Source: Balanoglossus misakiensis
Lineage: Eukaryota > Hemichordata
Direction: 5' to 3'
Assembly: GCA_040954595.2 (NCBI GenBank)
Contig: CM082585.2
Coordinates: forward strand, 3,658,001 to 3,722,000
DNA length: 64,000 nucleotides
Below the pieces are notes generated by a model that had not been told where the DNA came from, did not search any database, and was given only the letters and a program-made list of their open reading frames with translations. Shown here one piece after another: positions 37,190 through 48,384 of the stretch; position 1 is the stretch's first letter; every line of letters begins with the position of its first letter. The position numbers were made by a program, and so were the translations under genes.

Positions 37190-38842
37190 AAAATTGGTAA
37201 GGAAGGTTTGTGAAGTCCATTCTATGTAAAAAATGGTGCTGATTCCAAAAAAGTCAGTCTTATTGACCCCACCCAAGACAAAATTGCCATTTTGGCACTT
37301 TTTAACCCAAAAAAGGTCATTTTTAGAAAACACTAAAAGCACACTGTTTTCATCACATTCGAAGATCTGATGACATATGATGTGCCTATTCTATGTAAAA
37401 TTTGGTTGATATTACGAAAAAGGCAGTCTGACTGACCCCACCCAAGACAAAATTGCCGTTTTGGCACTTTTTAACCCAAAAAAGGTCATTTTTTACAAAA
37501 AAAAACTAAAAACAAACTGTTTTCTTCATATTCAGAGATCTGATGACATATGATATGCCTATTCTGTGTATAAAAAATCTGACTGACCCCAAACGAGACA
37601 AAATTGCCTTTTTGACCATTTTTTTGCCCAAAAACGTCATTTTTAGACAAAACTGAAAACACACTCTTCTCTTCATATTGATTGATTTGATGATATATGG
37701 AAAGTCAATTCTATGTGTAAAATGGTGACTATAAAACATAAAGCAATCTTTTTGACCCCAATCAATACAAAAATGCCATTTTTGGCCATATTTTTGAGGT
37801 CAAAAAAGGTCATTTTTACAAAAAAAAAAAAACTAAAAAACAAACTGTTTTCTTCATATTCAGAGATCATGTGATATATGAAAAGTTTATGCTATGTAAA
37901 ATAGTTCTGATTCCAGAAATAGCAGCCTTATTAACCCCCACTCAAGGCAAATGTGCCATTTTTGCCACTTTTTGTCCCAAAAATGTCATTTTTAGAAAAC
38001 ACTCAAAACTTATATATTTTCTTCACTTTCGGAGATCTGATAATGTATTGTATACCCACCTTGTGTAAAATTTGGTAGGTATTCAAAAAAGTAGGTTTAT
38101 TGGCGCCACTCAAGATTAAAGTGCGTTTTTTGGCAAGTTTTTGCCCAAAAAGGCCATTTTAAGAAATAAGCAAACGTTTTTCTTTGTATTTGGAAATTTG
38201 ATCATGTATGAAAAGTCCATTTATTGAAAAATTGCTGTTGACTCTAGAAAAAGCAATCTTATTGATCTCAATGAAGATGAAAATACTTTTTGCCCAAAAA
38301 GGGTCATTTTTAGAAAATACTAAAAACAAGCTATTTGTTTCCCTTTGGTGATCTAATAATAAATAAAAGTCCATTCTATCTTAAAATTAGCGATTTTTCC
38401 AAAAAAGCACTCTTACTGACTCCACAGAGGGAAAAAATGCCATTTTGGCCACTTTGCTCAAAAAAGGTAACTGTTTGAAAACTTCTTTCTTTATTTTCAG
38501 ATCTTATGATGTACGGAGAAGGTCCATATTTGTTGAATGGGAGCCGATTCCAAAAAAAAAAAAAAAAAAATCTTTTCAGCCCTACAAAATTGTCATTTTG
38601 GCCATTTTTGGTCAAAAAGGTCATTTCAAGAAAAAATGAAAAAACAAGCTGTTTTCTTCGTATTTAAATGTTTGATTATGAATGGAAAGTCCATTTTTTG
38701 CAAAAAATATGCTGATACCAACGCAACAGTCTTATTAAGACCCCACTCAATACAAAATTGCCACTAAGCCATCTTCTAGTCAACAATTGTCTTTTTTCAG
38801 AAAACAAAATAATTGGTGTTTTTTGCCTTTTGAGTTTTGATG
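37190..38842. repeat. Decayed ~165-bp tandem repeat, left arm
   Basis: About ten units spaced 151-177 bp share AAAAAGGTCATTTTTAGAAAA, CAAAACTGTTTTCTTCATATTC, GATCTGATGA(C/T)ATATG, TTCTATGTAAAA, and TGACCCCACTCAAGACAAA followed by TGCCATTTTTGGCC. Anchors (GGTCATTTTTA-like) fall at about 37,314, 37,483, 37,634, 37,806, 37,983, 38,150, 38,308, 38,464 and 38,620. The units are clearly older than the palindrome. Short frames within are not genes. The block is the reverse complement of 39,603-41,215. Confidence 0.92.
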
Positions 38843-39602
38843 TCGCCTGTATCATGTTTAATGCTTGGTCCTGGGCGACGTGTTTAGATTCATCGATGCG
38901 ACTTTGGTTCAATTTGTATACCTTCTTTTACTCTCGATGCTGTATCATCATCATTATGAGTTCAATTTGGGCTATCTCCAAATGCAAACATTTTTTTCTC
39001 TAGAAAATGTTTAAAATGATAAATTTGTCTTAAATAGTTCTTTTTAGGCAATAAATTGCCAAAAACGCAATTTTGACTAGAATGGGGTCAATCAGATTTT
39101 TTATACACAGAATGGACTTTTCATACAAAAAGACAGGCACTGCACATGGCAAAGTCACAAATATTCACTTAGAGCATCTCCAAATTGAAACGTCAAGGAA
39201 TTTAAGAGTTTTTAGTATATTTATTAGGTTTAAACCCACATTTTCCCGTTGTGTGCTAGTTCAGGGGCCAGTTTTAGCTCTATTGAGTATTTAGCATCGT
39301 GGGATTGCACCCCTGTCCAATCAAAATGACGGAGGTATCATGATATAATATAATTTCTGATTTTGTATTCAGAACGAAGAGGATAAATGTTAACAATCTA
39401 TCCGGAGCTGGTATAGATGTACTTAAAACAATTATACCATGTATAACCGACTTATAGTATACAGTGTGAATACATGGATCGTCTCGTTTTATTGTTGAGT
39501 TCCATTTTGGGCTAAATGTGCCAAATTGTGGCAACTCTGCCTTTCAATATCATCAATTCAACTGATATCATATGGTATGACATTTTAAACATGCAAATAT
39601 AG
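38843..39602. other. Spacer of the palindromic element
   Basis: This ~760-bp loop is not mirrored. Its outer parts are related to the repeat family: 38,995-39,130 contains one more ~165-bp unit (GGCAATAAATTGCC, GACTAGAATGGGGTCAATCAG), and 39,405-39,560 contains the GGATCGTCTCG...TTTTGGGCTAAAT end shared with 18.7 kb. The middle (39,131-39,400) is unique with no recognisable gene. Confidence 0.8.
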
Positions 39603-41215
39603 CATCAAAACTCAAAAGGCAAAAAACACCAATTATTTTGTTTTCTGAAAAAAGACAATTGTTGACTAGAAGATGGCTTAGTGGCAATTTTGTATTGAGT
39701 GGGGTCTTAATAAGACTGTTGCGTTGGTATCAGCATATTTTTTGCAAAAAATGGACTTTCCATTCATAATCAAACATTTAAATACGAAGAAAACAGCTTG
39801 TTTTTTCATTTTTTCTTGAAATGACCTTTTTGACCAAAAATGGCCAAAATGACAATTTTGTAGGGCTGAAAAGATTTTTTTTTTTTTTTTTGGAATCGGC
39901 TCCCATTCAACAAATATGGACCTTCTCCGTACATCATAAGATCTGAAAATAAAGAAAGAAGTTTTCAAACAGTTACCTTTTTTGAGCAAAGTGGCCAAAA
40001 TGGCATTTTTTCCCTCTGTGGAGTCAGTAAGAGTGCTTTTTTGGAAAAATCGCTAATTTTAAGATAGAATGGACTTTTATTTATTATTAGATCACCAAAG
40101 GGAAACAAATAGCTTGTTTTTAGTATTTTCTAAAAATGACCCTTTTTGGGCAAAAAGTATTTTCATCTTCATTGAGATCAATAAGATTGCTTTTTCTAGA
40201 GTCAACAGCAATTTTTCAATAAATGGACTTTTCATACATGATCAAATTTCCAAATACAAAGAAAAACGTTTGCTTATTTCTTAAAATGGCCTTTTTGGGC
40301 AAAAACTTGCCAAAAAACGCACTTTAATCTTGAGTGGCGCCAATAAACCTACTTTTTTGAATACCTACCAAATTTTACACAAGGTGGGTATACAATACAT
40401 TATCAGATCTCCGAAAGTGAAGAAAATATATAAGTTTTGAGTGTTTTCTAAAAATGACATTTTTGGGACAAAAAGTGGCAAAAATGGCACATTTGCCTTG
40501 AGTGGGGGTTAATAAGGCTGCTATTTCTGGAATCAGAACTATTTTACATAGCATAAACTTTTCATATATCACATGATCTCTGAATATGAAGAAAACAGTT
40601 TGTTTTTTAGTTTTTTTTTTGTTGTAAAAATGACCTTTTTTGACCTCAAAAATATGGCCAAAAATGGCATTTTTGTATTGATTGGGGTCAAAAAGATTGC
40701 TTTATGTTTTATAGTCACCATTTTACACATAGAATAGTGTGTTTTCAGTTTTGTCTAAAAATGACGTTTTTGGGCAAAAAAATGGTCAAAAAGGCAATTT
40801 TGTCTCGTTTGGGGTCAGTCAGATTTTTTATACACAGAATAGGCATATCATATGTCATCAGATCTCTGAATATGAAGAAAACAGTTTGTTTTTAGTTTTT
40901 TTTTGTAAAAAATGACCTTTTTTGGGTTAAAAAGTGCCAAAACGGCAATTTTGTCTTGGGTGGGGTCAGTCAGACTGCCTTTTTCGTAATATCAACCAAA
41001 TTTTACATAGAATAGGCACATCATATGTCATCAGATCTTCGAATGTGATGAAAACAGTGTGCTTTTAGTGTTTTCTAAAAATGACCTTTTTTGGGTTAAA
41101 AAGTGCCAAAATGGCAATTTTGTCTTGGGTGGGGTCAATAAGACTGACTTTTTTGGAATCAGCACCATTTTTTACATAGAATGGACTTCACAAACCTTCC
41201 TTACCAATTTTTTTT
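39603..41215. repeat. Decayed ~165-bp tandem repeat, right arm
   Basis: Reverse complement of 37,190-38,842, with small indels. The clearest is about 42 bp missing near 40,736, between ACATAGAAT and AGTGTGTTTTC. The same family is found, more diverged, at 18,704-19,980. Confidence 0.92.
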
Positions 41216-41640
41216 TTTTATTTAAAGGCACCTATCTCCTAGGGTAATAACTTGTCATCATAGTCACTAATTGGTAAGGGTACTTGGAAGTATGACGTAA
41301 TGATGACGTATTTGAATATTATATCAATATTTTGCAATAATTAGATACTTTACTCAATCAGCTTTCTGTTGATACCAAACACATCACAGTTTTCATCAGT
41401 ACAATTGCTCAGAGACGTGTTTTGCAAAACCTCACATTTATACAAATTATAGGTGAACAGAACACCATTTTCGTAAGGGTATTTTAACTTATGACGTCAC
41501 TATGATGTCATGATTTGTCATATCACTTTAATTTTGTAATTAATGGAAAGCTTGTTTATTAAGCTTTCTTTTGATACCAAATACTTCCCTGTTGTTCTAG
41601 GTATACATTCAGAGAGACAGTATTTTACAAGACTAATTTA

Positions 41641-41718
41641 CCCCCCCCCCCCTACGTCAATTTATATGCACTTTTAGGCTTAGGGTTAGGGTTAGGGGTT
41701 AGGGTTAGGGTTAGGGAC
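41641..41718. repeat. Interstitial telomere-like tract and poly-C run, right arm
   Basis: A run of 12 C at 41,641-41,652 is followed by TTAGGG-type repeats at about 41,675-41,718. It mirrors the left-arm tract at 36,682-36,760, where the homopolymer is 15 long, so the homopolymers have drifted. Confidence 0.93.
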
Positions 41719-41961
41719 TGTGTGTCTAAGGCATTGTCCGCTCACGTCACTTATGTTTATAAACAAATATTTTCTGTGTTGGTCATCTAAAAGTGGTAAA
41801 ATGTCTAAATATCTCTACAAAGCTGAACTATAATTAAATAATTTCATTTTTGGTTTTATGTACTAAGGATTCAAGTTCAACAGTAATTAATCTGATAGAA
41901 TCATGTTTTGGTGAGCAAATAGAAATAAACTTGTCTTGACTATACCCATTCTTATATTTAA

Positions 41962-42833
41962 CAGACTCTAACATCAAACAAGCTATCATTTCACAAGCTA
42001 TTGCAGCACACAACGGAAAACAAAAGGAAAAGGTACAAGACCTCGACCAGAACCAAAGCAGTCAAGGACAAGGTGAAAAGAACACAAACACTCAGCAACC
42101 ACATGAACCAAGTAAAGCAGGAACAACATCACACAGCACAGAAAACGTAGCTAGAATTCACATTTGGAATGATAGAGAAGAAAATTTACTTGTAGTGTTG
42201 AGGTCTGACATGGAAGATTTATTTAAAACTAGTGTTAGACATGAGAAGTTGTGGCAGTCCATTGTGTCTAAAATGGGAGAGGCGGGGGTTTCTGTGTCTG
42301 TCACACAGGCAAGGGATAAATGGAAAAATTTAAAAAAAAATTATATGGAAGTGATTGATAACCGAAAGAAAACTGGAGCAGAAAGGAAAACGTGTCGACA
42401 TTTCAATGAGTTTGATAATTTATATGGGATGAAGGAATCGACACAGCCCACATGTACGATGGATTCGCTTGATTTGACGACCGACAAAAGTAAAAATAAC
42501 ACAGACACAGTGACAGAAACAACAACAGAAATGACGACTACAGAACCTACAGAGATAACACCAAGCACATCTGACACACATGCAACACCAAGCACATCTG
42601 ACACACATGCAACACCAAGCACATCTGACACACATGCAACACCACGTACACACAGAAAAAGAAACAAAATATCCGACAGAGTATCCCCACAAGATAAATT
42701 GATGGCTGCAATTACACAAATGGAAAAGAAAAATGATGATTTGTTTGGGATGATGGAAAAACAACATACAGAGAAAATGAGAAGAATGGATAGAATGTTG
42801 GATTTATACGAGCAGTCTGTCAATAAGAACTAA
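41962..42833 (+). CDS. Myb/SANT-like DNA-binding protein of Harbinger, main exon, right copy
   Basis: Mirror copy of the gene at 35,565-36,436, with the same predicted protein over the parts compared. The acceptor is TTATATTTAACAG ending at 41,961. The exon is open for 289 residues to the TAA at 42,831-42,833, and an AATAAA signal follows at 42,846. The Myb-like domain lies at roughly residues 65-130 of this exon product (W at IHIWND, W at KLWQSI, W at RDKWKN, the three spaced aromatic residues expected of a Myb/SANT fold). The triple PSTSDTHAT repeat is encoded by three 27-bp units at about 42,559-42,645. The first exon is not identified. Its partner transposase lies convergently at 43,796-45,448. 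Confidence 0.85.
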
Positions 42834-43795
42834 AGATTACCGTATAATAAATTTGACAAAATTCAAAAATGTTTTATCTAAATGAAATATTTCATAAAGT
42901 TTATTGTTACTAAACGTTTTCATTGATACTGTTATAGTTGTAGAAGTATCTGAATTTCTGGACAATTGTTAAAATTTTATTGGAGTGTTATATGTTCATA
43001 CTACATGTTCGTGATGATTTTTTATTTTTTTTTTATTTGACAAACTCAATTTTTAATCAGAATTATTCCATGTACGCATGATAACCTTAAAAAATATTTT
43101 GAAAATCTCAAATAATTTATTAGCATTGCTGTTGGCATTTATGTATGTATGGTATGTATGTATTATATGTATGAAGACGTTGAACTTTAAAAACAAATGT
43201 AAAAATTCAAAAGTCATTACCAATGTTTATAGTTAATAATATGTGATACTTTTTATTTATTACTAGAAATTATTACATCATAACTTATGAAAAACAAATG
43301 TAAAAATGCAAAGTCATTTTCAATGTTTATAGTTAATATATTGATACTCTTTATTTATTAAGTAATTATTGCATAACTTATGAATGTATTTATTGTCTAT
43401 AATATTTATTCTATTATTATTATTGATGGATAAAAGTGAATTCTTTATCTTTAAAAAACATTTGAACCTTTACAATAAATTGTTATATCATATACAAACA
43501 TAAAGTGTGTTTTTTTTTTTTTTTATCCAGGTAAGATTGTACATTTAAAATGTTACCAGCAATAGAAAGTCAGGCTTTGAATCCTTCAATGTCGACTTAA
43601 CCATATATATTTTAATCAATAAATATTTCATGTCCAGAGTCACACTTAACACTTCAAATACACAATATGCATAACAAGATGATAAAAAAACATTTATCCC
43701 AGTGCATAACTTATTTTTATAACTAAATCAAGAAAAAGGTTTCATTTTCATGTGTGAAAGGCAATCCATTAAGATACCTAATGATGTTGACACTC
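42834..43795. other. AT-rich spacer between convergent Harbinger genes, right
   Basis: Mirror of 34,603-35,564. It holds the ~96-bp tandem duplication (about 43,188-43,384) and a T run near 43,510. No gene is seen. Confidence 0.8.
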
Positions 43796-45448
43796 TTAAT
43801 GTAAATGATTCATGAGTTGCTGTCTTCTGGCAATACCCCCAGGTGCATTCACATGAACATTTGGATATTGGTTTGGATCATCAATATGCTGTGGATCTAA
43901 ATCAATATAGTTTTCCACATCATCATGATGGATAATACGTAGATTGTGAAGAATACAGCCAGAAATTATAGTCTCACACACATCTTCAGGACTATGCATA
44001 GGCAATTCTCTGAGCCTCCTAACACGACCCTTTAAATGCCCAATTGATCGTTCAACATTTTGACGGCAGGATGAAAAGACGCGATTGAACCTGCGCTGCT
44101 GAATGGTTAAAAATCCATTGTCTCTGAAGGGAGTGATAAGCCATTCTCTCAAAGGGTATGCAGAATCACCAATGATGTATCTCCCAGGACCCATAGTTAC
44201 TTCATTAGTCTCCAGTCTTGTGTACAGGGAAGAATTTCGAAGGACACGGGCATCGTGTGTACAACCAGGCCATCCAGTGTATGCATTGGTGATTAATAGA
44301 TTATCATCAACAATGACCTGAAAAAAAGGACACTTTTTGTCAAGAATCTCCTACATTTATGTAACTTGATAAAATTCTCAATGGCAGAGACTAACCAACA
44401 TTTCAACAGGTTTTATTTTTTAAATTCAAGAATGACACATGTCATGATGGAAGATATAAATTTTTCTCTATAAAATTAAAAATGAATTTTCTTACCTGAA
44501 GTTGCATGGATGGATAACCTTTCCTATTTATATAGTCTTGAGCTCCACCAATACAACCAGCCAGTCTAATGTGAGTGCCATCAATAATGCCCACTATACC
44601 TGGTAAACCACAATCAAGCTGAAAACTCTGTGAAATCTCCCTCTGTCGCTCTTGTGTTGGCCACCTGATAACCTACAAATATTGATGTCATTTTTCAACA
44701 TTAATTTTTACACATACCTGCAATTATGACAAACATAATATTGGACATTTCAGCTTGCTATACAGAGTGCAGTAGAAAAAAAAAATGTTGACACAGAGAA
44801 CCATAATACTAAAAGAAAATGCTAAAGGATAATTTTTAACTGTCCCCTTTAATATGTTCTTTGATAGCAATAATTAAACAGAGCTTGAAATTATGCATTA
44901 CCAACTGTATATTATTGAAATGTTAAAATATATTTGTATTCAAAAATAATCCATGAAGATAATCTAGAAAATGTACTTTACAATGTACTTACATCTTTCA
45001 TCACAGCAATGATAGCTTTTGTGACACGCTTTACTGTTGAATGGACTGTGGATTTGGAGAGATTGAAAATGTGACCAACTTCTCTGATGGATTCCTGGTT
45101 TACCATGTACCAAATCCATACCAATAATTGTTTTTCTGGAGGCACTTGAGGGCGGCCACCGCATTGTTCTATTGCCAGTTTGTGGGCGATGCGACCCAGA
45201 ACAAACGTGAAGATATCTTTGCAAATACGGAAATGGATGCAAAAATCCTGCAAAGAATACTGAGGTACGATATCTTCGGCAAAATTTTGTATCTTCGGGA
45301 CGTATTTTCGGCGCAAAAATAAACAGCTCAGAGAGGCAATGATGGCAGTATTTATTCGGAGTTGCCAAACTGCCGCAGAATCTAAAGATTCATCAAAATC
45401 CTCAAAAAAAGTACGCAAAAACAAGAAATCTTCGAACTCAGTCGCCAT
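43796..45448 (-). CDS. PIF/Harbinger DDE transposase (HARBI1-like), right copy
   Basis: Exons on the minus strand are 44,993-45,448, 44,496-44,672 and 43,796-44,317, the exact mirror of the left copy and all phase 0. They give 384 residues with the same intact DDE triad (IIDGTHI, IGDSAYPL, NVERSIGHLKGR). No stop or frameshift separates the two copies, so two full-length transposase genes face inward from the two ends of the palindromic element. The promoter regions are also mirrored (TGACGTCA and GCATGCGCATAAGCG boxes upstream). Either copy could supply transposase. Two intact copies imply recent duplication or ongoing gene conversion between the arms. Confidence 0.93.
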
Positions 45449-45633
45449 ATTTGTTTACATGGGTTGCTACGCTAGTATCGTTCTTTTGAAATCTCCCGGG
45501 TTACGCTTATGCGCATGCGAACTAGAATGGGATGACGTCAGCGGCAGCTACTCGGGTCGCTACTCGGGTCACAATCGAACTTGGTGATGGGTGATAGGCC
45601 TCCTTCGCCTCTCATCACCTCCTCCCAACATCA

Positions 45634-46110
45634 CCTCCTCCGCCTCCTCCTCCTCCGCCTCCTCCTCCTCCTCCTCCTCCTCCTCATCCTCCTCATCCTC
45701 CTCTTCCTCCGCATCCTCCTCAGCTCCTCCTCAGCTCCTCCTCCTCCTCAGCTCCTCCTCCTCCTCAGCTCCTCCTCCTCCTCCTCCTCCTCAGCTCCTC
45801 CTCCTCAGCTCCTCCTCCTCCTCCTCCTCCGCCTCCTCCTCAGCTCCTCCTCCTCCGCCTCCTCCTCAGCTCCTCCTCCTCAGCTCCTCCTCAGCTCCTC
45901 CTCAGCTCCTCCTCAGCTCCTCCGCCTCCTCCTCAGCTCCTCCTCCTCAGCTCCTCCTCAGCTCCTCCTCAGCTCCTCCGCCTCCTCCTCAGCTCCTCCT
46001 CCTCAGCTCCTCCTCCTCAGCTCCTCCTCAGCTCCTCCTCAGCTCCTCCGCCTCCTCCTCAGCTCCTCCTCCTCAGCTCCTCCTCAGCTCCTCCTCAGCT
46101 CCTCCTCCCC
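45634..46110. repeat. TCCTCAGCTCC minisatellite, right arm end
   Basis: Reverse-complement counterpart of the left GGAGGAGCTGA minisatellite, but about 156 bp shorter and with a different order of long and short units. It lies just inside the right tip of the palindromic element. Confidence 0.95.
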
Positions 46111-46143
46111 AAATGAGAGTGCTACGGCTCCAACCTATACTAC

Positions 46144-46668
46144 TATTTTTTTACAATATTTTTGTGCAAAATCGCTCTATTCGTCCACTTTGTGAAAGTA
46201 CATGGAATCATCGCTTGACTATGAGTACTTCATTACAGTGGAGAACTATATGGGTTAACCAAACGACTGGATTGCGTTGTGATTGAAAACTTGCTGAATT
46301 TAACTTCAAGATTATGCATAACATTTTGCCATGCGGCATCAATCTTTTAAGACGGAATATTAGTAAAAATGATCAATGTTGTCTTTGTAATGTAACTGAT
46401 TCTTATGAGCATCTATTTTTAAAAATTCAACGTTTGGGGGATTTTTGGCAGCGTATTTCTACTTTGCTCAGCAAACTTGGCATATGTCATTGGGTGAATT
46501 TAGAAACTGTTATTCTTGGTTACAAAACTATGTAAAGTCATCCTCTTTATAGTTTTGTAAACATTGTCATTACTATTGCAAAGAATTGTGAATCAGCTTC
46601 ATGGGTCCATTTACAACATAGGAAAACCAATTTCGATATATTTTACAGATATCTACAATTTATGTAAC
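46144..46668 (+). pseudogene. Non-LTR retrotransposon ORF2 fragment, downstream half
   Basis: After the palindrome the LINE frame resumes with RSIRPLCESTWNHRL, a stop at about 46,283, then FKIMHNILPCGINLLRR and CCLCNVTDSYEHLF. This Cys-x2-Cys...His pattern, followed by FWQRI, resembles the C-terminal zinc-binding segment (zf-RVT) of LINE reverse transcriptases. The final Cys of that motif is not preserved. A further frame ends with SASWVHLQHRKTNFDIFYRY before a stop near 46,668. It is the other half of the copy starting at about 31,590. Confidence 0.7.
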
Positions 46669-46890
46669 AACTACTCAATACTATTTTTTTATCAAAACAC
46701 GATATATCTATATGATACATGTAACATTAACTTATATTAAATGAATGCATAACATTTGTTAAAAAACAAAATCTTGCAAACTACAACAATATCTTTTAAC
46801 GAAATGTTAATATGTTGAACATTTGGAATATATCGCACATCGCAACAGAGTAAAAATATAGTACGGAACATATTACACCACTACTGAAGA
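46669..46890. other. AT-rich stretch, nothing recognised
   Basis: Non-coding, AT-rich sequence between two LINE remnants. It may be the 3' untranslated part of the first. Confidence 0.5.
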
Positions 46891-47395
46891 GATTGCACTG
46901 GCTTCCTATACAGAAACGAATTTATTTTAAAATCATTTGTTTAACCTACAAAGTTTTAAATAATATGGCTCCGCAGTACCTGAAGGAGGTCATATTGTAT
47001 TCGTTCTTCTGTCCGTAACCTTCGTTCTACCACTGATTGTTCTTTTATTCTGGATCATCCCAAAGTTAACACAGTCTTTTATGGTGACAGGTCATTCTCT
47101 ACAGGAGCACCACGGTTGTGGAATAAGCTACCGGTTCCACTCCGTAGCAGTGAGAATTTTAATGTTTTTAAATCCAACCTTAAACCGTTTTTATTCAGGG
47201 AATGACTTTTTATCCCAATTTTAACTATTGTCTATTTTATTATACATTTTTAGCATTTTATTTGTCTTTGTATTTTTAAGCAGCTATGTACAGCGCGTTG
47301 GGATGTCATTTTACTTGGAAAGCGTTTTTTTAATAATTAAATACTATTATTGTTATTATTAAATACTATTATTATTATTATTTTATTTTGCAAAA
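46891..47395 (+). pseudogene. 3' end of a second, unrelated non-LTR retrotransposon
   Basis: Plus-strand frames encode the familiar LINE C-terminus LHWLPIQKRIYFKI followed by LTYKVLNNMAPQYLKE (about 46,899-46,993) and, after a frameshift, GAPRLWNKLPVPLRSS plus FKSNLKPFLFRE ending with TGA at 47,203-47,205. The 3' tail has the GCGCGTTGGGATG motif common in these elements and ends in an (ATT)n tract at about 47,335-47,395. Only the last ~100 codons survive, a 5'-truncated dead copy. The Rex1/CR1-like assignment is from memory of this motif and uncertain. Confidence 0.75.
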
Positions 47396-48384
47396 CTGTC
47401 TATGATCATACATGTATAGAGGTCAAGAACCTTTATGTAAGTCGGAAGTTTGGATGTTAACAGTTAAGAGTGATCTAGGTGATGAAACAAATGTTATTTT
47501 GAAAAGCTGATTACTTCACAAATAGCAGGACCTGGAAATGTCAATCAACTAATGAACTTTATAATTTTATGAAGTACACTTGTATTATTTTGAATTAAGT
47601 ACTAGGCGGTGGTGTTTATGTATGATGGTTGCCAGTCCTTGTATTTAATCACCATGGTTTAGTCGTGATCTCGATAGTGATAATTTTTCTAATTTTTTTC
47701 TTCTACGATTTACGCCAATGAATGACAGCCAATCCGAGGAATACGTGGTTGTGTTATAATTTGTAATTGAACAATCAAGAATGAGCTGATGTATTGTAAG
47801 TTTATAATTGAACAATACTGATCACGCTATGATGAATCTTTAATTTCTTTTTATTCTGAAAGGGTTATAAGCTCTGTAAATTCTTGTTCTAAGGAAGGCC
47901 ACGACAGTGCAGTGACAACTTCGTGTTGCAACGCCTCTCCAATAGCAATAAAAGTCTTTATAGGACTTCCACTACTCGGTGTCTCAGCGTGTCTCTACTT
48001 TGGTAGATCCCATCCCACCTCTTTGCACCAGCAAAGTCAGAATAAAGTCCCAGCCAAACCAGCAGTAGGCCTAACACGGTATACATAACGTAAAGCTGTA
48101 ACAATGATCAGATTGCGACTTAGCTCTGCGTACAGGTCTGTGTGTTCCCGTTGTTACACGGCCTCCACCACAAAGACCTGCACGCAGCTGAGATACAAAT
48201 GTTATTGCGACTGTGCATTCTCCAAACATACTACTATACTAGCGTGGGCAATTTTAATATAGCTAGAGAGTCTGACCAGGGTCTGCTGCGGTCAGACTCC
48301 TTAGGTTACATGTGCGTGCGTCGGCCTTGTGCATGTAATGTTTTGATCCTGTGACCATGACGTCATACTTTAGCGCTTGACAAA
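47396..48384. other. Upstream region of the WDFY2 ortholog
   Basis: No gene is recognised. The last ~300 bp before the start codon is less AT-rich and probably includes the promoter and 5' UTR; no clear TATA box or other element decides the start. A segment at 47,740-47,830 repeats TATAATTGAACAAT twice. Confidence 0.5.

Larger units (their letters stand above)
32099..46143. mobile_element. 14-kb palindromic element with two inverted Harbinger modules
   Basis: The left arm 32,099-38,842 is the reverse complement of the right arm 39,603-46,143, around a 760-bp spacer. Outer ends are GTAGTATAGGTTGGAGCCG and its complement, followed on both sides by a GGA-rich minisatellite. Paired positions sum to 78,398 across the genes, so both gene copies are collinear without indels. 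The arms differ outside the genes: the minisatellite is about 156 bp longer on the left, a poly-G run is 15 versus 12, and about 42 bp near 40,736 is missing on the right. Flanks read TTTTTA on the left and TATTTTT on the right, suggesting a TA target duplication. PIF/Harbinger elements normally duplicate TWA, so the outer ends may belong to another element that captured the Harbinger genes, or to a foldback-type derivative. Confidence 0.85.
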
